DNA from: Bacteroidales bacterium
GTDB taxonomy: Bacteria; Bacteroidota; Bacteroidia; Bacteroidales; UBA932
DNA: 52,307 bases
Direction: 5' to 3'
Assembly: GCA_017469745.1 (NCBI GenBank)
Contig: JAFUFS010000005.1
Span: forward strand, 1-52,307
In this document: positions 1 through 10,119 of the stretch, piece after piece
Numbering within the stretch: the first letter of the stretch is position 1
Layout of the letters: each line of letters opens with the position of its first letter
Notes under the pieces: model-generated
Seen by the model: the letters and a program-made list of their open reading frames with translations, nothing else
Databases searched by the model: none
What the model was told of the DNA's origin: nothing
Position numbers and translations under genes: made by a program

Positions 1-1713
<1,713 letters not shown>

Positions 1714-1902
1714 CTTGATGTGAATCAACTTTCTTTGTGAAATTGTATCAACCTACTATTTGTACGGATGCTCACGCATTCCGCACCTTCTGCTGATTTA
1801 TTCTTACACTTTACCTCGTTGTAATCTCTCAGTATTGTCAATGAACTTGCCGCTTCTTCCGAAACGGGCTGCAAAGATACGCACTTTTTTGAATTCGGCA
1901 AA
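1714..1902 (-). promoter_or_regulatory. Promoter and leader of the 23S rRNA gene
   Basis: On the minus strand a -33 TTTG (1902-1899), a 19-nt spacer and a -7 TATCTTTGC (1879-1871) match the Bacteroidota consensus TTTG-N19-TAnnTTTG. Transcription should start near 1865, giving a leader of about 150 nt before the 23S 5' end. The leader is low in G+C, has no tRNA fold I can see, and holds no convincing ORF. A full promoter here means the 23S gene can be transcribed without an upstream 16S gene. Confidence 0.75.
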
Positions 1903-1951
1903 TCTTTTTTCAATTTTTTTCATCTTTCTCCATTTTACCTCTTATAATAAT

Positions 1952-1959
1952 TATATTTG
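1952..1959 (+). promoter_or_regulatory. -7 box for the OPT transporter gene
   Basis: TATATTTG matches the Bacteroidota -7 box TAnnTTTG. It predicts a start of transcription near 1966 and a 5' leader of only about 17 nt. No clear -33 TTTG is present at 19 nt, so the promoter may be weak or activated. Confidence 0.5.
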
Positions 1960-1982
1960 TATAATGACTTAATCGAAATCAC

Positions 1983-4022
1983 ATGGAAGAAGAAAGATTG
2001 AATTCGCTGCCGGAGAACGCCCAGAGGGAGCTGAAGCCCGGCGAAGAGTACAAGCCTCTCCTTGGAGCTGAAAAGAAGTGGTCGGAAGTGACGCCCTATT
2101 CAGTGGCTCTCGGACTGCTGATGGTAGTTATCTTTTCCGCGGCCGCGGCCTATCTGGGCCTTAGGGTCGGACAGGTCTTCGAAGCCGCGATCCCGATCGC
2201 AATCATCGCCGTGGGCCTAACCAGCGCGCTCGGCAAGAAGGAAGGCCTGGGGCAGAACGTGATCATCCAGTCCATAGGAGGCTGCTCCGGAGCCGTGGTG
2301 GCAGGAGCGATATTCACTCTCCCCGCCATCTACATCCTGGGAGTCGAAGTCAATTTCATGCAGATGTTCCTGTCCTCCCTTCTCGGAGGCGTCCTGGGCA
2401 TCCTCTTCCTTATTCCGTTCCGGAAATACTTCGTCAAGGAGATGCACGGGAAGTATCCCTTTCCTGAAGCTACCGCCACGACCCAGATCCTCGTCAGCGG
2501 CGAGGGCGGCAAAGGCGCCGGCACCCTGCTGGTGAGCGGTCTCATCGGCGGTCTGTACGACTTCCTGGTGAGCACCTTCGGCACATGGTCGGACACTATC
2601 AGCACCACCGTGATGGGCATCGGCCGTACCGTGGCCGACAAGGCCAAGGTCCTCCTGAAGGTCAACACCAGCGCGGCCGTCCTGGGCCTCGGTTACATAA
2701 TTGGTCTCAAGTATGCCTTCGTTATCTGCTGCGGAAGCCTGCTGGTCTGGCTCGTGATCATCCCCCTGATGAACCTAATCTGGGGCGGACAGGTCATCGA
2801 CCTGATGCACACGGGAGTCACGATGGCCATCGGAGAGATGTCTCCTGACCAGATATTCAAGGATTACGCAAGGCACATCGGCATCGGAGGTATCGCCACC
2901 GCCGGAATCATCGGCATCATCAAGTCCTTCGGAGTGATCAAGTCTGCGGTAGGACTCGCCGTGAAGGAATTCAAAGGCGGTTCCCGTCCTACTGACAAAA
3001 CTGTCACCCTGAGCGAAGCGAAGGGTCTCGAAGCGAAGGGGCTCGAAGCGAAGGGGCTTCGCTCCCAGGAAGACATCCCCATGAAAACCATCGTGTTCGG
3101 GATAGTGATAGCCCTCCTCGCCATCTTCGCCTTCTTCGCATTCGGCGGAGTCGTCAACAACATCTGGCAGGCTCTCGTAGGCCTCCTCATCGTAGGAATC
3201 ATCTCCTTCCTGTTCACCACCGTGGCAGCCAACGCAATTGCCATCGTGGGCACCAACCCTGTGAGCGGCATGACCCTGATGACCCTCATCATCGCTTCTC
3301 TCATCCTGGTTGCAGTCGGCCTTAAGGGCAATGTCGGAATGGCCGCCGCCCTGATTATCGGCGGAGTGGTCTGCACGGCACTTTCAGTGGCCGGTTCATT
3401 CATCACCGACCTCAAGATCGGTTACTGGATCGGCTCCACTCCCAAGAAACAGGAGACCTGGAAGTTTGTCGGCGTAGCAGTCGCTGCAGCAACGGTCTGC
3501 GGTGTGATGCTGGTCTTGAACAAGACCTATGGCTTCGTGGGAGACCAGGCCCTCGTCGCTCCCCAGGCAAATGCAATGGCAGCGGTGATCCAGCCTATGA
3601 TGAACGGCGGAGGAGCCCCATGGCTGCTCTATGGCATCGGTGCCGTGATCGCCATCCTGCTCACCGTTTTCAAGGTTCCGGCTCTTGCTTTCGCTCTCGG
3701 AATGTTCATTCCGATCGACCTCAACCTTCCCCTGCTGATCGGCGGAGCCATCTCATGGTACGTAAGCACCCGCACCAAGGACAAGAAGGTCAACGATGCA
3801 CGCATGAACAAGGGTACCCTTATTGCCAGCGGATTCATCGCCGGCGGTGCACTCATGGGAGTCGTCAGCGCCCTGCTGAAATTCTTCAATGTCGACTGGT
3901 TCCTCACCGCATGGCACAGTGCCTACGGCGAAGCCATCGCGATCCTCCCCTTCATCGCGATCATCGGGTACATGGTGGTTTCGTCGATGAGGGCGGAAGA
4001 TTCTTCACTTCGGTCAGAATGA
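1983..4022 (+). CDS. OPT family oligopeptide transporter
   Basis: This 679-aa membrane protein has about 14-16 hydrophobic segments and the family signature GTNPVSGMT near residue 420. OPT proteins of this bacterial group (TIGR00733-like) are thought to import small peptides across the inner membrane by proton coupling. Peptidase T follows 26 bp downstream on the same strand, so uptake and cleavage of short peptides are probably co-expressed. Two oddities come from a dispersed palindromic repeat. About 20 residues near position 341, with three SEAKG/LEAKG-type units, are repeat-encoded and sit in a loop between membrane segments. The last eight residues (EDSSLRSE) and the stop codon also lie in a repeat copy. 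The reading frame is intact throughout, so the gene is likely functional. Confidence 0.93.
   Translation: MEEERLNSLPENAQRELKPGEEYKPLLGAEKKWSEVTPYSVALGLLMVVIFSAAAAYLGLRVGQVFEAAIPIAIIAVGLTSALGKKEGLGQNVIIQSIGGCSGAVVAGAIFTLPAIYILGVEVNFMQMFLSSLLGGVLGILFLIPFRKYFVKEMHGKYPFPEATATTQILVSGEGGKGAGTLLVSGLIGGLYDFLVSTFGTWSDTISTTVMGIGRTVADKAKVLLKVNTSAAVLGLGYIIGLKYAFVICCGSLLVWLVIIPLMNLIWGGQVIDLMHTGVTMAIGEMSPDQIFKDYARHIGIGGIATAGIIGIIKSFGVIKSAVGLAVKEFKGGSRPTDKTVTLSEAKGLEAKGLEAKGLRSQEDIPMKTIVFGIVIALLAIFAFFAFGGVVNNIWQALVGLLIVGIISFLFTTVAANAIAIVGTNPVSGMTLMTLIIASLILVAVGLKGNVGMAAALIIGGVVCTALSVAGSFITDLKIGYWIGSTPKKQETWKFVGVAVAAATVCGVMLVLNKTYGFVGDQALVAPQANAMAAVIQPMMNGGGAPWLLYGIGAVIAILLTVFKVPALAFALGMFIPIDLNLPLLIGGAISWYVSTRTKDKKVNDARMNKGTLIASGFIAGGALMGVVSALLKFFNVDWFLTAWHSAYGEAIAILPFIAIIGYMVVSSMRAEDSSLRSE
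3003..3067 (+). repeat. Dispersed palindromic repeat, in-frame inside OPT gene, partly triplicated
   Basis: GTCACCCTGAGCGAAGCGAA begins a copy whose arms ACCCT and AGGGT pair. It is followed by two further partial units (TCGAAGCGAAGGGGC) in tandem, for about 65 bp in all. Insertion preserves the reading frame and adds a hydrophilic loop to the transporter. Related copies lie at 3999, 29261 and 32447. Confidence 0.75.
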
Positions 4023-4023
4023 C
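3999..4023 (-). repeat. Dispersed palindromic repeat overlapping the OPT stop codon
   Basis: Read on the minus strand this is GTCATTCTGACCGAAGTGAA followed by GAATC. The arms ATTCT and AGAAT pair, with two compensated changes relative to the copy at 3003. The TGA stop of the OPT gene lies within it, so the element probably replaced or extended the original C-terminus. Confidence 0.7.
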
Positions 4024-4048
4024 AATAATAAAAAGGCAATAAGAATAT

Positions 4049-5272
4049 ATGGAAAAGATTCTTGACAGGTTTTTAAGGTACGTTGCGGTGGACACACAGA
4101 GCAATGAAGATTCGGAAAGCCAGCCTTCTACGGCCAAACAGCTCAACCTCCTTGGGATGCTCCGCGACGAACTGGCAGCCATGGGCGTAGAGGCCACCCT
4201 CGATGAATATGGTTACGTGATGGGATCGATCCCTTCGAACATCGAAGGGAAGGTGCCCGCCATCGGTTTCATCGCCCACGTGGACACTGCTCCGGATGCC
4301 TCGGGAGCAGACATCAAACCTCAGATAATCAATGAATATGATGGCGGTGAGATAGACCTCAAGGGTGTTCCGGGCCTGGCCCTGAAACCTTCAGAGTTCC
4401 CTGAGATGCTGCATTATGTCGGCCAGACTCTTATCACCACAGACGGCACCACACTTCTCGGAGCCGACGACAAGGCCGGAGTCGCCGAGATCATGAATGC
4501 TGTCCAGTACATAGTCGAACATCCCGAATTCAAGCACGGAGACATCAGGATTGGCTTCACCCCTGACGAGGAAATCGGCCGCGGAGTGGTTAAATTCGAC
4601 GTCCCGAGGTTCGGAGCTGAATATGCCTACACGATGGATGGCGGAGAGGTCGGAGAACTTGAGTTCGAGAACTTCAACGCAGCTTCTGCTAAGATCCACA
4701 TCCAGGGACGCAATGTCCACCCCGGCTACGCCAAAGGCAAGATGAAAAATGCAATCCTGATCGGTACCGAACTGAATTCCCTGCTGCCGGTGGAGCAGAG
4801 GCCTGAATACACCGAAGGATACGAAGGCTTCTTCCATCTTATCGGCTTTTCAGGTTCTGTGGAGGAGGCGGATCTGACCTACATAATCCGCGACCACGAC
4901 AGGCAGATATTCGAGGACAAGAAGAAGACCATCCTTGACTGCTGCGAATTCATCAACCTGAAATACGGTGCCGGAACTGCCAACCCCGCTGTGAAAGACC
5001 AGTACTACAACATGCGCGAGCAGGTCGAGCCTCACTACCACGTCGTTGAGAAGGCCGTCAAGGCCATGGAGATGGCAGGCGTCAAGCCAAAGATCCAACC
5101 CATCCGCGGCGGCACCGACGGCGCCAACCTCAGCTTCAAGGGTCTCCCCTGCCCCAATATATTCGCAGGAGGACTGAATTTCCATGGTAAAATGGAATTC
5201 GTCCCCCTGCAATCAATGGAAAAGGCTTCCGAGGTGATCTTGAATATAATCTCCCTTTTCGCGGAAGGTTAG
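4049..5272 (+). CDS. pepT: Peptidase T (tripeptide aminopeptidase)
   Basis: This 407-aa cytoplasmic zinc aminopeptidase of family M20B removes N-terminal residues from tripeptides. The dinuclear-site motifs are visible in order: HVDTAPD (first metal ligand His plus Asp), GADDKAG (bridging Asp), TPDEEIGRG (catalytic Glu pair), and a late GGTDGANLS block. The length equals the family norm and the start at 4049 is the only sensible one. It follows the OPT transporter by 26 bp, which fits a peptide-use operon. It converges on kbl with a single base between the two stop codons. Confidence 0.96.
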   Translation: MEKILDRFLRYVAVDTQSNEDSESQPSTAKQLNLLGMLRDELAAMGVEATLDEYGYVMGSIPSNIEGKVPAIGFIAHVDTAPDASGADIKPQIINEYDGGEIDLKGVPGLALKPSEFPEMLHYVGQTLITTDGTTLLGADDKAGVAEIMNAVQYIVEHPEFKHGDIRIGFTPDEEIGRGVVKFDVPRFGAEYAYTMDGGEVGELEFENFNAASAKIHIQGRNVHPGYAKGKMKNAILIGTELNSLLPVEQRPEYTEGYEGFFHLIGFSGSVEEADLTYIIRDHDRQIFEDKKKTILDCCEFINLKYGAGTANPAVKDQYYNMREQVEPHYHVVEKAVKAMEMAGVKPKIQPIRGGTDGANLSFKGLPCPNIFAGGLNFHGKMEFVPLQSMEKASEVILNIISLFAEG

Positions 5273-5273
5273 G

Positions 5274-6461
5274 CTAGATCACTCCAAGCTCCTTACCCAC
5301 CTTGATAAAGGCTGCAATGGCCTTGTCAAGGTGTTCTTTTTTATGGGCGGTGGAAAGCTGGACCCTGATCCTGGCCTGTCCCTTCGGAACGACGGGATAG
5401 TAGAATCCGGTCACGAATATTCCTTCTTCAGCCATCTTGGCCGCGAACTTCTGGGAAAGGGGTGCGTCATAGAGCATGACGGCGCAGATGGCGCTCTGGG
5501 TGGGCTTGATGTCGAAGCCTGCAGCCATCATGGCATCACGGAAGTACTGGACGTTCTCCTGCTGGCGGTCATGCAGCTCGTTGCTTTCCTTCAGCATCCT
5601 GAACATCTCGATGCCGGCAGCGACGATCATCGGAGGCAGGGAGTTGGAGAAGAGATAGGGACGTGAACGCTGGCGGAGCATGTCGATGATCTCCTTGCGA
5701 CCGGTAGTGAATCCACCAACGGTACCTCCGAAGGCCTTACCGAGGGTGCCCGTGAATATGTCGATGCGTCCGTAGCAATTGAACTGTTCGGCGACACCGT
5801 GGCCGGTCTTTCCGACGACTCCGGCACTGTGGCTTTCATCGACCATCACGAGGGAGTCGTATTTTTCTGCAAGTTCACAGATCTTGTCCATGGGAGCCAC
5901 ATTGCCGTCCATGGAGAAGACACCGTCGGTGCAGATGATCCTGAACCTCTGGGCCTGGGCCTCCTTGAGGCAGCGCTCCAGGTCTTCCATATCAGCATTG
6001 GCATAACGGTAACGGACAGCCTTGCACAGACGGACTCCGTCAATTATGGATGCATGGTTGAGTGAGTCGGAAATAATGGCATCTTCAGCGGTAAGAAGAG
6101 GCTCAAAGACACCGCCGTTGGCATCGAAGCAGGATGCATAGAGAATGGTGTCCTCGGTGTTGAAAAACTCGGAGATGGCAGCCTCAAGTTCCTTGTGAAG
6201 GTCCTGGGTTCCGCAGATGAAACGTACTGAGCTCATTCCGAATCCCCTCTCGTCCATGGCCTTCTTGGCGGCCTCGATCAGTCTGGGAGAATCCGCCAGG
6301 CCGAGATAGTTGTTGGCGCAGAAGTTCAGCGCCTTGCTTCCATCCTGGAGAGTGATCTCTGCGCTCTGGGCGGATGCTATGTTCCTTTCGTTCTTGTACA
6401 GACCGGCTTCCTGGATAGATGCCAGCTCTGCTTTCAAATGGTCCTGAAATTTGCCGTACAT
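5274..6461 (-). CDS. kbl: Glycine C-acetyltransferase (2-amino-3-ketobutyrate CoA ligase)
   Basis: This 395-aa PLP-dependent alpha-oxoamine synthase cleaves 2-amino-3-ketobutyrate with CoA to glycine and acetyl-CoA, the second step of threonine degradation. It shows the conserved CANNYLGLA block, DESHSAGV (PLP-ring Asp) and TLGKAFGG with the Schiff-base lysine. It is divergently arranged with the threonine dehydrogenase gene across an 86-bp gap, so the two pathway steps are paired. Length and ends match the family. Confidence 0.95.
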   Translation of the reverse strand: MYGKFQDHLKAELASIQEAGLYKNERNIASAQSAEITLQDGSKALNFCANNYLGLADSPRLIEAAKKAMDERGFGMSSVRFICGTQDLHKELEAAISEFFNTEDTILYASCFDANGGVFEPLLTAEDAIISDSLNHASIIDGVRLCKAVRYRYANADMEDLERCLKEAQAQRFRIICTDGVFSMDGNVAPMDKICELAEKYDSLVMVDESHSAGVVGKTGHGVAEQFNCYGRIDIFTGTLGKAFGGTVGGFTTGRKEIIDMLRQRSRPYLFSNSLPPMIVAAGIEMFRMLKESNELHDRQQENVQYFRDAMMAAGFDIKPTQSAICAVMLYDAPLSQKFAAKMAEEGIFVTGFYYPVVPKGQARIRVQLSTAHKKEHLDKAIAAFIKVGKELGVI

Positions 6462-6504
6462 GATTATAAATGATTATTAAGTTTCGTGTTTGCCGAAAAT
6501 AATG

Positions 6505-6512
6505 TAAATTTG
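6505..6512 (+). promoter_or_regulatory. -7 box upstream of tdh
   Basis: TAAATTTG (followed by C) matches TAnnTTTG and predicts transcription from about 6519, a leader of roughly 29 nt before tdh. The upstream element at the right distance reads TTTC rather than TTTG. I saw no clear box for kbl in the same gap. Confidence 0.5.
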
Positions 6513-6547
6513 CATCTGCTAATTTAGCAATTTAGTCGCTATTTGCA

Positions 6548-7501
6548 ATGAAAAATGTACTCGTGATCGGGTCAACCGGACAGATAGGTTCCGAGCTGAC
6601 AATGAAAATCAGGAATATGATTCCGGAAGGCAACGTCGTTGCCGGTTACATCAAAGGGGCTGAGCCCAAGGGAATTCTGCTCGAAAGCGGTCCTGCGGCC
6701 GAAGCTGATGTCTGCAACGGAGAGCAGCTTCTGGAAGTCGTCAAGAAGTATAAGATCGACACGATCTACAACCTTGCCGCCCTTCTCTCGGCTGTCGCCG
6801 AAAAGAAGCCCCAACTCGCATGGCACATCCAGATCGACGGCCTGATGAACATCCTCGAGATCGCACGCGAGAACGGCTGCGCAGTTTTCACCCCTTCTTC
6901 CATCGGTTCCTTCGGTCCTGAAACTCCCCACAAGGACACCCCTCAGGACACCATCCAGAGGCCCCGCTCCATGTACGGCTGCACCAAGGTTGCCACTGAG
7001 CTTCTCAGCGACTACTATTTCCACAAGTACGGAGTCGACACCCGTTCCGTCCGCTTCCCCGGCCTGATCTCCAACGTGACCCTTCCGGGCGGTGGTACCA
7101 CGGACTACGCAGTCGAGATCTATTATTCAGCCGTCAAGGGTGAGGAGTTCGTCTGCCCTATCGCTGCAGGCACATTCATGGACATGATGTACATGCCGGA
7201 CGCCCTCAAGGCTGCCGTAGACATCATGAATGCAGATCCTTCCAGGCTCGTCCACCGCAACTCCTTCAACATTGCTTCGATGAGCTTCGATCCTGAGATC
7301 CTTCTCCACAAGATCCAGGAACATATTCCCGGATTCAAGATGCGCTACGAGGTCGATCCCGTCCGCCAGGCCATCGCTGATTCCTGGCCCGACAAGATGG
7401 ACGATTCCTGCGCCCGCGCAGAATGGGATTGGAAGCCTTCCTTCGACCTGGAGAGCATGACCGTCGACATGATCGACGCACTTCGCAAGAAGCTTCTCTA
7501 A
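6548..7501 (+). CDS. tdh: L-threonine 3-dehydrogenase, short-chain (NAD-dependent epimerase) type
   Basis: This 317-aa extended short-chain dehydrogenase has an N-terminal Rossmann motif GSTGQIGSEL and the catalytic YGCTK (Tyr/Lys) near residue 143. The family oxidises threonine to 2-amino-3-ketobutyrate with NAD, the substrate of the divergent kbl product. The partner gene makes this the preferred call over a general sugar epimerase. It converges on the AraC-type regulator, whose stop lies 6 bp away. Confidence 0.9.
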   Translation: MKNVLVIGSTGQIGSELTMKIRNMIPEGNVVAGYIKGAEPKGILLESGPAAEADVCNGEQLLEVVKKYKIDTIYNLAALLSAVAEKKPQLAWHIQIDGLMNILEIARENGCAVFTPSSIGSFGPETPHKDTPQDTIQRPRSMYGCTKVATELLSDYYFHKYGVDTRSVRFPGLISNVTLPGGGTTDYAVEIYYSAVKGEEFVCPIAAGTFMDMMYMPDALKAAVDIMNADPSRLVHRNSFNIASMSFDPEILLHKIQEHIPGFKMRYEVDPVRQAIADSWPDKMDDSCARAEWDWKPSFDLESMTVDMIDALRKKLL

Positions 7502-7507
7502 GGATTT

Positions 7508-8668
7508 CTATTCAAGAGAGTTTACGAATTCACTCGGAGTAATGCCCGTCAGTTTCTTGAAACTGCGGGCTATTATTTTATAGTCCATGCCGAGGATTTC
7601 GGCGGCCTCTCCGGGCGAATGGCCGTCGATCATCAGGTCCTTCATCTTCTCCACCCTGAGAGCGATGACATATTGGTAGATCGAGGTGTTCATCTCGCGC
7701 CGGAAGGTGCTCTCCAGAAGGCGGCGCGACATCGGGACCAGGGCGACCATGTCCTCGACCGAGATGTGGTCGGTGATGTTGCTGTGGATGTATCGAAGGA
7801 TCCTGCTGACATATTGGTTGGAGTGGACCACGGAATCCGTCGACCTCCTGGTCATTATGTACGAACTCTTTACGACTATGTTCCTGATTCCTCCTGCTCT
7901 TTCTTCAGAGGGCAGTGAAAGGAGTTCGTCGATCAGGCCTGCTGCAGAGTAACCTGCTTCTTCGATGTTGAGTTCGAGTGATGACAGCTGCGGAGAGCAA
8001 AGCTCACAGATGGATTCGTCATTCCCGATGCCAAGGATCATTACATCTTCAGGAATACGAAGACCCGGTTCGTGGCTAAGAGAATCCACTAAATAGAATG
8101 CCCTTATGTCGTCGCATGCCAAGATGGCCACAGGTTTAGGGAGAGAATTCACCCAGCTTGTAATCTTGACTGGATCGTAACGCCATGAAGCGTTAGGATC
8201 GGAGAATTCGTATTGCGACATTGAGGCCCGGGGAACCCTGCTCTTGATCTCATCGAAGAAACCTTCCCTCCTCTCCTCAGACCAGTTCTTGCCGTTCAGA
8301 CCGAAGAAAGCATAGTTCTTGACCATCTTCTTGATGAAGTAATCGGCACAGAGACGTCCCGCAGTCAAGCTGTCGCCGCTTATCGTACAGACTGATGGAG
8401 ATTGTGGGCAGTCCAAGGCAATCGGAAGAATGCCGTGGTGACCGAAGACGGAAGCTTCGTCGCATGATTGGAATTGGCCGATGATTGCATCGGCCTTCCA
8501 ATCCAACGCAAAATCCAGGACTTGTCCCATCTTGCCATTATCACGCAATGACAGTGGCAATTTGTAGACAGTCCATGGATCTTGTTCCTGGGAAAACTTT
8601 GTTATTCCCTTCAGGAGCTTATTGGCGTACGATTCCGAAAAATCGGCCATCAGCAGCACCCGTGCCAT
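7508..8668 (-). CDS. XylR-like transcriptional regulator (periplasmic-binding-like sensor plus AraC helix-turn-helix)
   Basis: This 386-aa cytoplasmic regulator has an N-terminal LacI/periplasmic-binding-type domain (about residues 1-275, opening MARVLLMADFSESYAN). A C-terminal AraC-type double helix-turn-helix follows (about 285-386, ending in the family block ITPSEF). This architecture matches XylR, which senses a free sugar. It lies at the end of the hydrolase locus but has its own promoter, because 127 bp with a large inverted repeat separate it from the neighbouring phosphatase gene. It probably controls the adjacent carbohydrate genes; the sugar cannot be told from sequence. Confidence 0.85.
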   Translation of the reverse strand: MARVLLMADFSESYANKLLKGITKFSQEQDPWTVYKLPLSLRDNGKMGQVLDFALDWKADAIIGQFQSCDEASVFGHHGILPIALDCPQSPSVCTISGDSLTAGRLCADYFIKKMVKNYAFFGLNGKNWSEERREGFFDEIKSRVPRASMSQYEFSDPNASWRYDPVKITSWVNSLPKPVAILACDDIRAFYLVDSLSHEPGLRIPEDVMILGIGNDESICELCSPQLSSLELNIEEAGYSAAGLIDELLSLPSEERAGGIRNIVVKSSYIMTRRSTDSVVHSNQYVSRILRYIHSNITDHISVEDMVALVPMSRRLLESTFRREMNTSIYQYVIALRVEKMKDLMIDGHSPGEAAEILGMDYKIIARSFKKLTGITPSEFVNSLE

Positions 8669-8701
8669 GGTAGTTTTAGTTGGTCAGCAAAAACGTTAAA
8701 A

Positions 8702-8758
8702 GTTAGCGCAAATGTAATAAAAGCTTATCACATTTGCGCCACTATTTGCGATGCTAAC
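8702..8758 (-). promoter_or_regulatory. Nested inverted repeats over the promoter of the XylR-like regulator
   Basis: GCGCAAATGT (8706-8715) and ACATTTGCGC (8730-8739) form perfect 10-bp arms around 14 nt, and GTTAGC (8702-8707) pairs with GCTAAC (8753-8758) outside them. A third ATTTGCG half-site lies at 8744-8750. On the minus strand the left arm contains TACATTTG (8716-8709), a match to the -7 box, giving a leader of about 34 nt. A protein bound to this palindrome would block the promoter, so autoregulation is likely. Confidence 0.6.
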
Positions 8759-8795
8759 TACACTAAAAGCGAAAAGGTGCTTTCAGGATCTACCC

Positions 8796-10109
8796 TTAAT
8801 ACGCAGCAATCGCCTCAGAGAAACGGTTTTCGAGGTCAGCAAGCAGGTACAGTCCGTCCGGATTCCTCTTCAATCCTTTCAGACGGATCGGGCAGGATGA
8901 CGGATGATTATCCTTGCTCAGGATGGGCATGGAACGCAACTGCTCAGGGGTAGCATAGACCAGGTGCAGGTCTGCATAGACTTTCCCGTCGATTCCTTTC
9001 CACTTCCCTATCACAAGCTTGCAGCCTATCGGGGTCCTTTTCTCTATTGCATCCGGGAGATCATATTCCTCAGCCTGCAGGGCCGCCAGGACGCTGGCGA
9101 TGTTGGAATCATGACCGCAGAGGAAGGAGAACTTCCTTCCCGGGGTACGCATCTCGGAAAGCATTGTTTCCAGAAGAGGGTGTGCAACGTTGACTGCAAC
9201 CGACGGGGCCGTGAACAAGACATCTCCGTACCAATCCTTGACTGCGGCCATGCTCTCCCATTCCTCACGGCTGACGGAATGGCCGAAGCCGGCTGCCATG
9301 TCATCTGTTTCTTCATAGTACTGGAGGATCAGAGCATCCGAAGCCGAATTTGCCATCTTCAGTCCTCCCGTCATGGCTGGCTCCTTGAATACCTCCAGGA
9401 GGATGGCCAGGTCGTCGGTTCGGAAGGAGGTTGTGTCGTTGGCAGAAGCGGGGCTGTCCTTTATGTCCAGCACCTTCTCCAGGACGGTGTAATTGCGGGA
9501 CATCTTTTCGCCAGCTCCGATAAGGCCCCTGTCGCCGCCCATAGCGGAGATTTCTGCAATGGCTTTCCTGCGGAAATTATCGTCTACCTTGGTCAGCTGG
9601 GGGTTGAAGACCGGATCCATGGTGCCGACCTGGCAATGATGTTCAACCTCAACGTTCGCGACCGGGAACATTCCGCTGGAAAAATACTGGGCTGTGGCTA
9701 TGGTCCTCTGCATGGAATTGGCGTAGAAACGGACCGTTCCGGGGACCGGAATCTCGTTCTCCTTGACCAGACCCTCTTCAACGAGCCACTTACGGAAGAA
9801 CTGTCCCATCTGAGTCTCGAGGACTCCTCCTCTCAAGGAGAGTTCGCCAGGAGCCGAAGTCCAGGGAAACCACTCGTGAGGAGTAATGCGTGAGAGTACC
9901 GATCCTCCACCTGAAAGAGGAGAACGGATGTTGTGACGGCTCAGGATGACCAATTCATCCAGTTCGTACCTATCGTCGAAACCAGCGGGACGGGCCATCC
10001 AGCCCTCCCTGGCTGCAGGAGCTTCTGAAACAGGCACAGCCTGCCTCACCCTGGGACTGCAGGAAAAAAGGCAGGCTGCCGCCAGTAGGATTAAAGTGAT
10101 CCTTCTCAT
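8796..10109 (-). CDS. Histidine-acid phosphatase family lipoprotein
   Basis: The 437-aa product has a lipoprotein signal (LFSC, Cys17) and the histidine-phosphatase signature RHNIRSP (residues 58-64). The proton-donor motif GHD appears near residue 335 as CGHDSN. The family includes AppA-type phytases and sugar phosphatases; the usual RHGxRxP has Asn for Gly here. It should act in the periplasm or at the cell surface and is the last gene of the hydrolase run, 10 bp after the GH2 gene. A substrate such as a phosphorylated sugar or inositol phosphate is an inference. Confidence 0.85.
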   Translation of the reverse strand: MRRITLILLAAACLFSCSPRVRQAVPVSEAPAAREGWMARPAGFDDRYELDELVILSRHNIRSPLSGGGSVLSRITPHEWFPWTSAPGELSLRGGVLETQMGQFFRKWLVEEGLVKENEIPVPGTVRFYANSMQRTIATAQYFSSGMFPVANVEVEHHCQVGTMDPVFNPQLTKVDDNFRRKAIAEISAMGGDRGLIGAGEKMSRNYTVLEKVLDIKDSPASANDTTSFRTDDLAILLEVFKEPAMTGGLKMANSASDALILQYYEETDDMAAGFGHSVSREEWESMAAVKDWYGDVLFTAPSVAVNVAHPLLETMLSEMRTPGRKFSFLCGHDSNIASVLAALQAEEYDLPDAIEKRTPIGCKLVIGKWKGIDGKVYADLHLVYATPEQLRSMPILSKDNHPSSCPIRLKGLKRNPDGLYLLADLENRFSEAIAAY

Positions 10110-10119
10110 CCTGAATATC

